Both the position numbers and the translations under genes were made by a program. Under the pieces are notes generated by a model. That model was not told where the DNA came from and made no database searches. It saw only the letters and a program-made list of their open reading frames with translations. DNA of 6,329 nt from J088 sp003695505 [NCBI: Candidatus Dadabacteria bacterium] (GTDB lineage Bacteria > J088), in NCBI GenBank assembly GCA_003695505.1, contig RFIY01000023.1:1-6329 (forward strand), given 5' to 3'. Below are positions 1-4,184 of this stretch, piece after piece; the stretch's first letter is position 1; each line of letters opens with the position of its first letter.

Positions 1-167
1 CCCTTGGATACGCCAGCTTCGCGGGCGATATCCGCCAGGGATGTGTTCTGGTAGCCGTTTTGGTTAAAGCACGTCAGCGCTGCATCGAGGATACGTCTGC
101 GCGCCGCCTCCCGGCGTTCTGCCTGCGTTCGCGGCGCATCAGGGATCTGCTGAGGCTGCTGGGACAA
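1..167 (-). CDS. TetR-family transcriptional regulator (N-terminal fragment; continues past the left edge)
   Basis: Only the first 55 codons are in the window; the C-terminal ligand-binding domain lies beyond position 1. The visible part is a typical TetR DNA-binding domain. A polar leader of about 20 residues is followed by helix 1 (RRRILDAALTCFNQNGYQNT), then the helix-turn-helix (SLADIAREAGVSKG), which is the signature region of the family. I chose a TTG start at 165-167. An in-frame TGA lies just upstream, there is no ATG or GTG between it and the conserved domain, and a GGAG Shine-Dalgarno sits 6 nt before the TTG. The gene is divergent from the alkylsulfatase-like lipoprotein gene at 302, and an inverted repeat begins 17 nt upstream of its start. 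Autoregulation plus control of the divergent gene is therefore the natural reading. The ligand cannot be inferred. The family call is secure and the regulatory target is inference. Confidence 0.9.
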   Translation of the reverse strand, partial: MSQQPQQIPDAPRTQAERREAARRRILDAALTCFNQNGYQNTSLADIAREAGVSK

Positions 168-179
168 ATGGGACTCCAG

Positions 180-209
180 AAACTTACTGTCCGTTCAGTC
201 AGTAACTTT
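180..209. promoter_or_regulatory. Probable TetR operator: imperfect palindrome between the divergent genes
   Basis: TTACTG (184-189) and CAGTAA (200-205) form a perfect 6-bp inverted repeat with a 10-nt spacer. It is extended outward by AAA (180-182) pairing with TTT (207-209), and inside by two further matched pairs. A second, overlapping repeat, ACTG (186-189) with CAGT (196-199), is offset by 2 bp. Overlapping half-sites of this ACTG/CAGT type are common in TetR-family operators and can accommodate two dimers. The site lies just upstream of the tetR start and in the likely promoter zone of the divergent gene. TTTATATC at 207-214 could supply a rightward -10, but no convincing -35 is visible. 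Binding by the adjacent TetR is inferred from position and symmetry. Confidence 0.65.
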
Positions 210-262
210 ATATCAGACGCAGACGTGCCACGGCAAGCGAACAGCGCGGCGGCGATGTGGCA

Positions 263-281
263 TGCTGATAACCGTTCAGCA
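263..281. repeat. Second inverted repeat (TGCTGA-N7-TCAGCA) just upstream of the lipoprotein gene
   Basis: TGCTGA at 263-268 pairs perfectly with TCAGCA at 276-281 across a 7-nt loop. The right half contains CCGTTCAG (272-279), the same octamer found inside the main operator at 191-198. It could be a secondary repressor site, or a small hairpin in the 5' leader ending 7 nt before the Shine-Dalgarno (AAAGGA, 289-294). The arms are short, so chance is a real possibility. Confidence 0.35.
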
Positions 282-301
282 AAAATCGAAAGGATCACAC
301 G

Positions 302-2041
302 ATGCGGTTGCGATGCCTGACCATGTCTGCGCTTGCCATCACCACGCTGATCGCCTGCAAGACCGGCGACCGAACGCCCGCTACGGCCTCCCCACCTGCC
401 GACGCGACGGAATTGCGCGCCCACTGCGAAACTCATATCGGACAGCCGCGCGTCGTCGAGGCCGCACCCGGCGTATGGGTGGCCGTTGGATACGATCTGG
501 CCAATGTGATCCTGATTCAGACCGACGAGGGAAGCGTCATCGTTGACACGGCGATGAGTCCCGCCCGCGCGCGCCCGATTCGCGAGGCGTTCGGCGACCG
601 ACTGCGCGAACCGGTTCGTGCGATCGTCTATACGCACTCGCACATCGATCACATCGGTGGCGCAAGCGTATGGGCCGAGCCGGAGACCAAAATCTGGGCG
701 ACCGATGCCTTCGTCCCCCACTTCCTGAAGCAGTATGACGTGTTCCGTGTTGCTGAAAGCCGGCGCGGCGCACGCCAGTTCGGCCGGGACGTCCCGCTGG
801 ACCAGCTTCCCTGTTCAGCGCTGGGCCGACGCATCGACCTGGACGCAGCACTCGAAACCGGCGTACGTCTCCCGACGAATACCTTCTCGGGTCGAGCGAC
901 GTTCGAAGTCGGGGGAACCCGTTTTGAACTCGTCGAGGCACACGGAGAGACAGATGACCAGCTCTTCGTCTGGCTGCCAGAGCGCCGCGTCCTGCTCGCC
1001 GGCGACAATTTCTATTACACGTTTCCGAACCTCTACACGATTCGCGGGACGCGCCCACGACCGGTCCGCGAATGGATCGCCAGTCTGGACACGATGCGAC
1101 GACTGAAGCCCGAAGTGCTGATCGGTTCTCACACGATTCCGACAACAAGCGCGGATCAGGTTCAGGAAGTCCTGCGGGACTACCGGGATGCGATCGCCTG
1201 GGTATTTACCCAGACCGTGCGCGGCGCCAATGCCGGCCTGACCATAGACGAAATCGCCGAACACGCGGCGTTGCCTCCGCATCTGGCCAACAAACCGTGG
1301 CTACGCGAACTCTACGGCCAGGTGGACTGGTCCGCCCGCGCGATTTACACGTCGGAGCTTGGCTGGTTCGATGAGGATCCGGCCGACCTCTATCCGTTAC
1401 CAGCGACCACCCGCGCGCGGCACCTGATCGATGCGATGGGCGGCGCGGACGCGGTCGCCCGGCGGATCGTCGAAGCCGGACGCGCGCACGATGACCGCTG
1501 GGTACTCGACCTCGTCCGCTGGTGGCGTCGCGCCGACCTGCCATTGCCCGGCGACGTGCTCGAAACCTGGACGACGAGCCTGCGGCGTGTGGCCATGCAG
1601 ACACCGAATACGAACGGCCGCGGTTATCTGCTGCAATACGCACTCGAAATCGAAGGGCGCGTCAAAGCCCCCGGCAAGCCGAAACTCGACGACGAGCTGG
1701 TTGCGGCGCTACCGGTAGACATGTTTTTTCAGGCGCTGACCACCAGGTTGCGCCCGCACGAGGCGCTCGATGTGGCTGAAACGGTCCGGTTCGATATGAC
1801 CGATCTCGACCAGCGCTGGTTTGTCTCCATCCGCAACGGCGTCGCCGAGGTCGCCACCGACGCCCCGCTGCCGGGCGCACCTCCCGTAGTCGCCCATGTC
1901 GTGACGACGAGCGAGACCTGGAAACGCCTCGCCCTGAAACTGATCAACCCGCTGCGTGCGATCGCGTCCGGCAATCTGAAGGTGGTCGACGGGAAGGTTG
2001 CATTCCTGAAGTTCATCACGCGGTTCGACCGCGATTTGTGA
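302..2041 (+). CDS. Exported lipoprotein, metallo-beta-lactamase-fold alkylsulfatase-like hydrolase
   Basis: A 579-residue protein, shorter than the roughly 650 residues usual for SdsA1-type class III alkylsulfatases. The N-terminus is a lipoprotein signal (MRLR, hydrophobic stretch, lipobox LIAC with Cys19), so it is probably anchored in the periplasm or outer membrane. An MBL domain spans about residues 50-290 with THSHIDHIGG at 111-120 (His112, His114, Asp116, His117). Further probable metal ligands are Glu216 (in GETDDQ), Asp235 (in AGDN) and His277 (in GSHTIP). NLYTIRG at 243-249 matches the substrate-side segment of SdsA1-like enzymes. Residues about 295-435 fit the alkylsulfatase dimerisation domain (LPPHLANKPW, RELYGQVDWSARAIY, GWFDEDPADLYPLP). 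Residues about 465-579 fit the SCP2-like C-terminal domain. The ATG at 302 has AAAGGA 7 nt upstream. In this family such enzymes hydrolyse sulfate esters of alkyl chains; the actual substrate here is unknown. Two family motifs look altered (Asp235 for Glu, GSHTIP for SHHWP), so activity may differ. Confidence 0.85.
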   Translation: MRLRCLTMSALAITTLIACKTGDRTPATASPPADATELRAHCETHIGQPRVVEAAPGVWVAVGYDLANVILIQTDEGSVIVDTAMSPARARPIREAFGDRLREPVRAIVYTHSHIDHIGGASVWAEPETKIWATDAFVPHFLKQYDVFRVAESRRGARQFGRDVPLDQLPCSALGRRIDLDAALETGVRLPTNTFSGRATFEVGGTRFELVEAHGETDDQLFVWLPERRVLLAGDNFYYTFPNLYTIRGTRPRPVREWIASLDTMRRLKPEVLIGSHTIPTTSADQVQEVLRDYRDAIAWVFTQTVRGANAGLTIDEIAEHAALPPHLANKPWLRELYGQVDWSARAIYTSELGWFDEDPADLYPLPATTRARHLIDAMGGADAVARRIVEAGRAHDDRWVLDLVRWWRRADLPLPGDVLETWTTSLRRVAMQTPNTNGRGYLLQYALEIEGRVKAPGKPKLDDELVAALPVDMFFQALTTRLRPHEALDVAETVRFDMTDLDQRWFVSIRNGVAEVATDAPLPGAPPVVAHVVTTSETWKRLALKLINPLRAIASGNLKVVDGKVAFLKFITRFDRDL

Positions 2042-2047
2042 TGTTCA

Positions 2048-2524
2048 CTACCCTCGCACGATCCGCAGTCCGAGCCAGACCAGCAACAATGCCAGCAGCA
2101 AATTGACGCGACCCACCCAGGACGCGGCCCGGCGCAATCGGTCGCGTTCCGTCTCGGTGGCAGCATCCACCGCGCGCGGCCCAAGCCAGAAATCGTGTAC
2201 CGCGGACACGATCATCACGGTCGTCATCAGACCCAGCTTCCACCGTGCACGGTCGACCAGGTCGCCAGAACCGCTCAACAGCATCCCTAACGACACGCCA
2301 CGAACCGCGAGGTTGTAGAGTCCGGTCACGAGCATCGCGACGAGCACGATCCACCCGATCGTGCGGAACCGATAGCCCGCGTCCGCAAGTATGGCGCGCC
2401 GCGTGTCTTCATCGACAGCCCGCCGAAGTCCGGGCAGCACCACAGCGGCGAGAAAGATCATGCCGCCAATCCAGACGCACGCACCGAGAAGATGCACGAA
2501 TACCGAGATGCGATACATTCCCAT
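2048..2524 (-). CDS. Four-TM CopD-family / HemJ-like integral membrane protein
   Basis: A 158-residue protein with four predicted membrane segments at about 5-30, 55-75, 95-112 and 138-155. Conserved-looking polar residues lie in the helices: His11 (VHLLGACVWIGG), Lys96 (ARWKLGL) and His110 (SAVHDFW). The HLLGACVWIGGM motif and the TM2 pattern FRTIGWIVLVAMLVTGL fit the CopD-type fold (copper resistance/import membrane proteins). The length, four-TM layout and TM1-His/TM3-Lys-His pattern also resemble HemJ, the protoporphyrinogen oxidase of many bacteria, and I cannot separate the two by eye. Start choice is uncertain: Met1 has GGAA 3 nt upstream, while Met3 (2516-2518) has the same GGAA at a better 8-nt spacing. 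The gene lies 25 nt downstream of the 36-codon ORF on the same strand, so the two are probably co-transcribed from the FNR-type promoter. It converges on the lipoprotein gene with a 6-nt gap and no terminator visible. Confidence 0.75.
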   Translation of the reverse strand: MGMYRISVFVHLLGACVWIGGMIFLAAVVLPGLRRAVDEDTRRAILADAGYRFRTIGWIVLVAMLVTGLYNLAVRGVSLGMLLSGSGDLVDRARWKLGLMTTVMIVSAVHDFWLGPRAVDAATETERDRLRRAASWVGRVNLLLALLLVWLGLRIVRG

Positions 2525-2549
2525 TGTTCCGGGCGCAGGAAGCAGGTGC

Positions 2550-2660
2550 TCAGATCTGGCTCAACACCATCAACGCTGCCAGCGCCGCTGCAAACACCAC
2601 CACCGCCCATCCCGATTCGCCATGGGGAGCCGTGGCCGGAAGATGTTCATTCGGATTCAT
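2550..2660 (-). CDS. Small single-pass membrane protein (36 aa), unrecognised family
   Basis: A short ORF with an ATG at 2658-2660 and a TGA at 2550-2552. An AGG Shine-Dalgarno (2668-2670) sits 7 nt before the start. The first 17 residues are hydrophilic (MNPNEHLPATAPHGES and one Gly). The rest is one hydrophobic helix (WAVVVFAAALAALMVLSQI), giving a tail-anchored-like layout. It is the first gene after the leftward half of the FNR/Anr control region, with a predicted leader of about 40 nt, and it is followed after 25 nt by the CopD/HemJ-like gene. Small one-helix proteins often serve as subunits or stabilisers of respiratory oxidases or transporters (CydX and CcoQ are examples), but I see no specific match to those. 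Ribosome site, promoter position and composition support a real gene; function is unknown. Confidence 0.65.
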   Translation of the reverse strand: MNPNEHLPATAPHGESGWAVVVFAAALAALMVLSQI

Positions 2661-2699
2661 GGGGCTACCTCGATCGTGAGACCGTCGTTCAAATGTCCT

Positions 2700-2712
2700 G
2701 TTCATGAGTATA
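2700..2712 (-). promoter_or_regulatory. Leftward -10 element and predicted start for the small ORF / CopD-like unit
   Basis: On the minus strand, 2712-2707 reads TATACT, one mismatch from TATAAT. If transcription starts at about 2700, this hexamer occupies -12 to -7 and the FNR/Anr box centre (2741.5) falls at -41.5, the class II activation position. No -35 hexamer is needed in that arrangement. The resulting leader to the ATG at 2660 would be about 40 nt and carries the Shine-Dalgarno. Confidence 0.65.
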
Positions 2713-2734
2713 GGGTGTCCACACGCCGGAAAGA

Positions 2735-2748
2735 TTGATCTGCATCAA
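2735..2748. promoter_or_regulatory. Perfect FNR/Anr binding site, TTGATCTGCATCAA
   Basis: TTGAT-N4-ATCAA is the exact consensus for FNR-type oxygen-sensing activators (FNR, Anr). These bind as [4Fe-4S] dimers when oxygen is low. hemN is a classical target of such regulators. The box is fully symmetric, its centre at 2741.5 is 41.5 bp from predicted start sites on both strands, and it sits between divergent transcription units. It also overlaps the extreme N-terminal extension of the hemN reading frame, which argues against translation starting that far upstream. CRP-type sites (TGTGA-N6-TCACA) differ at the decisive positions, so FNR/Anr is the better call. Confidence 0.92.
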
Positions 2749-2767
2749 CGTTCACGCCCATCGATGT

Positions 2768-2783
2768 TGCTATGCTGTGTTGT
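2768..2783 (+). promoter_or_regulatory. Rightward extended -10 element and predicted start for hemN
   Basis: TATGCT at 2771-2776 is preceded by TGC (2768-2770), an extended -10 arrangement. A start at about 2783 puts the hexamer at -12 to -7 and the FNR/Anr box centre at -41.5, the class II geometry. The leader to the ATG at 2813 would be 30 nt. Confidence 0.7.
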
Positions 2784-2812
2784 GGAAGAAGCCCCTGCAA
2801 ACGGATGCTGAG

Positions 2813-4174
2813 ATGACCTCGATCAGTCCAGAGCTGCTGGAACGCCTGGATGCACGGCTGCCGCGCTATACCAGCTATCCGACCGCCGTTGAATTCGAGC
2901 AGCCGGCGCCGGTCGACGCGTGGCGCGAACAACTTGCGACGCGGGGCGATGCGCCGGCTGGCGTCTACGTCCATCTGCCATTCTGCCGCAGCCTGTGTCT
3001 GTACTGTGGCTGTACGATGGCGCTGCGCAAGACAGCCTCGGATGCCGACCCTTATCTCGATCAGCTCCATCGGGAAATCGAGCTGGTTCGCGATCTGCTG
3101 GAAGCGCCCGCGCCACTGGCCGAGCTTCACCTTGGCGGCGGCACGCCCAACTTCCTGACCGGTTACCAGTTGACCCAATTGATGCAGGCATTGCGGCGGA
3201 CATTTCCGATCATCGACGATGTGGAAATCTCCATCGAACTTGATCCGCGCACCGTGTCGCCGGGCACGGTTGAGCTGCTGGGCGAACTGGGATTCAACCG
3301 TTTCAGCCTTGGCGTGCAGGATTTCAACCCGGACGTTCAACTGGCGATCAATCGCATCCAGCCGTTCGAAATGGTCGCCGAAATTCTCGAAGCGTGCCGC
3401 AACCAGCAGACACGTGGCGTCAATTTCGATCTGATCTATGGCCTGCCGCACCAGACCGTTGCATCGTTTCGCAGAACGCTCGAACAGGTCATCGAGCTGC
3501 GTCCGGACCGGATCGCGGTGTACAACTTCGCCTGGCTGCCCGACCTGAAGCCGCACCACCGCAAGCTTCCCGAAGACGCACTGCCCGACCGGCGGACGAA
3601 GTTCGAGATTTACCTGCTCGCGGTCGAAATGCTGACGGGAGCGGGCTATGTACACATCGGCATGGACCACTTTGCGCTGCCCGACGACGAGCTGACGCAG
3701 GCGCAACAGAACGGCACCCTGCGCCGAAATTTCCAGGGCTATTCGATTTCGCGCAGCCCTGACACGATTGCGTTCGGCCTGTCATCCATCGGACGGATCG
3801 GCAATGTATTCGCGCAGAACACGAGAAGTTTTCAGGAATATGCCCGCGCCGTCAATGCGCGTCAGTTGCCGCTCGATCGTGGGCTCGTCGTGGACGAAGA
3901 AGACAGGCTGCGAGAGCGCATCATCCAGCAGATCATGTGCTTCTTTCAGGTTGATTTCGACGCCTTCGAAACCGAGACCGGCGTCCGCATTCCCGAACGT
4001 TTCCCGGAGGCGCTCGAAAAACTCGCGCCGCTGCGTGAACTGCAACTCGTCGACTGGGACGATCACGCGTTGCACGCCAGCGAAACAGGGCGCCACTTTG
4101 TGCGCAACATCGCCTCCGCGTTCGACCGGCACCGGGGAAAGGGCGGTTTTGCCGCGTTTTCGCGCGCGGTCTGA
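2813..4174 (+). CDS. hemN: Oxygen-independent coproporphyrinogen III oxidase (radical SAM)
   Basis: A 453-residue protein, close to the 457 of E. coli HemN. It converts coproporphyrinogen III to protoporphyrinogen IX in the cytoplasm without oxygen, using S-adenosylmethionine as oxidant. The N-terminal RYTSYPTA segment (18-25) is typical of true HemN. The radical SAM cluster motif is CRSLCLYCGC with Cys58, Cys62 and Cys65 binding [4Fe-4S], followed by the adjacent Cys67. Tyr52 precedes it in VYVHLPFC, and GGGTP lies at 108-112. Downstream family blocks are intact: FNRFSLGVQDFNPDVQ, NFDLIYGLPHQT, IGMDHFALPDDEL and RRNFQGYS. These distinguish it from HemW, which lacks parts of them. I chose the ATG at 2813. 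The frame stays open upstream to a TTG at 2735, but that lies inside the FNR box and upstream of the predicted transcript start. The Shine-Dalgarno is weak (GGAT, 2803-2806). Regulation by FNR/Anr is strongly suggested. The gene converges on the PLD gene with a 6-nt gap. Confidence 0.96.
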   Translation: MTSISPELLERLDARLPRYTSYPTAVEFEQPAPVDAWREQLATRGDAPAGVYVHLPFCRSLCLYCGCTMALRKTASDADPYLDQLHREIELVRDLLEAPAPLAELHLGGGTPNFLTGYQLTQLMQALRRTFPIIDDVEISIELDPRTVSPGTVELLGELGFNRFSLGVQDFNPDVQLAINRIQPFEMVAEILEACRNQQTRGVNFDLIYGLPHQTVASFRRTLEQVIELRPDRIAVYNFAWLPDLKPHHRKLPEDALPDRRTKFEIYLLAVEMLTGAGYVHIGMDHFALPDDELTQAQQNGTLRRNFQGYSISRSPDTIAFGLSSIGRIGNVFAQNTRSFQEYARAVNARQLPLDRGLVVDEEDRLRERIIQQIMCFFQVDFDAFETETGVRIPERFPEALEKLAPLRELQLVDWDDHALHASETGRHFVRNIASAFDRHRGKGGFAAFSRAV

Positions 4175-4184
4175 TCCCGATCAG
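4171..4184. repeat. Palindrome spanning the two convergent stop codons (CTGATC-CC-GATCAG)
   Basis: CTGATC (4171-4176) and GATCAG (4179-4184) are perfect inverted copies separated by 2 nt. Each arm contains the TGA stop of one of the two convergent genes (4172-4174 plus strand; 4181-4183 minus strand). There is no T-run on either side and the loop is too short for a good intrinsic terminator, so I do not call it one. It may reflect chance plus the two opposed stop codons. Confidence 0.4.

Noticed and set aside
207-214. TTTATATC as a firm sigma-70 -10 for the lipoprotein gene
   Set aside because: No convincing -35 lies at the right distance, and an AT-rich stretch flanking an operator could have other roles; kept only as a possibility within the operator entry.
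74-721. Minus-strand open frame (215 codons) crossing the TetR start, the operator and the lipoprotein gene
   Set aside because: It overlaps two supported genes and their intergenic region in the wrong frame, with no domain signal.
2735-2812. In-frame N-terminal extension of hemN starting at a TTG
   Set aside because: It starts inside the perfect FNR box and upstream of the predicted transcript start, has no Shine-Dalgarno, and the ATG at 2813 gives the usual HemN length and N-terminus.
2702-3706. Long minus-strand open frame (334 codons) opposite hemN
   Set aside because: It is the antisense shadow of a clearly real gene in GC-rich DNA, shows no family motif, and would run through the FNR promoter region.
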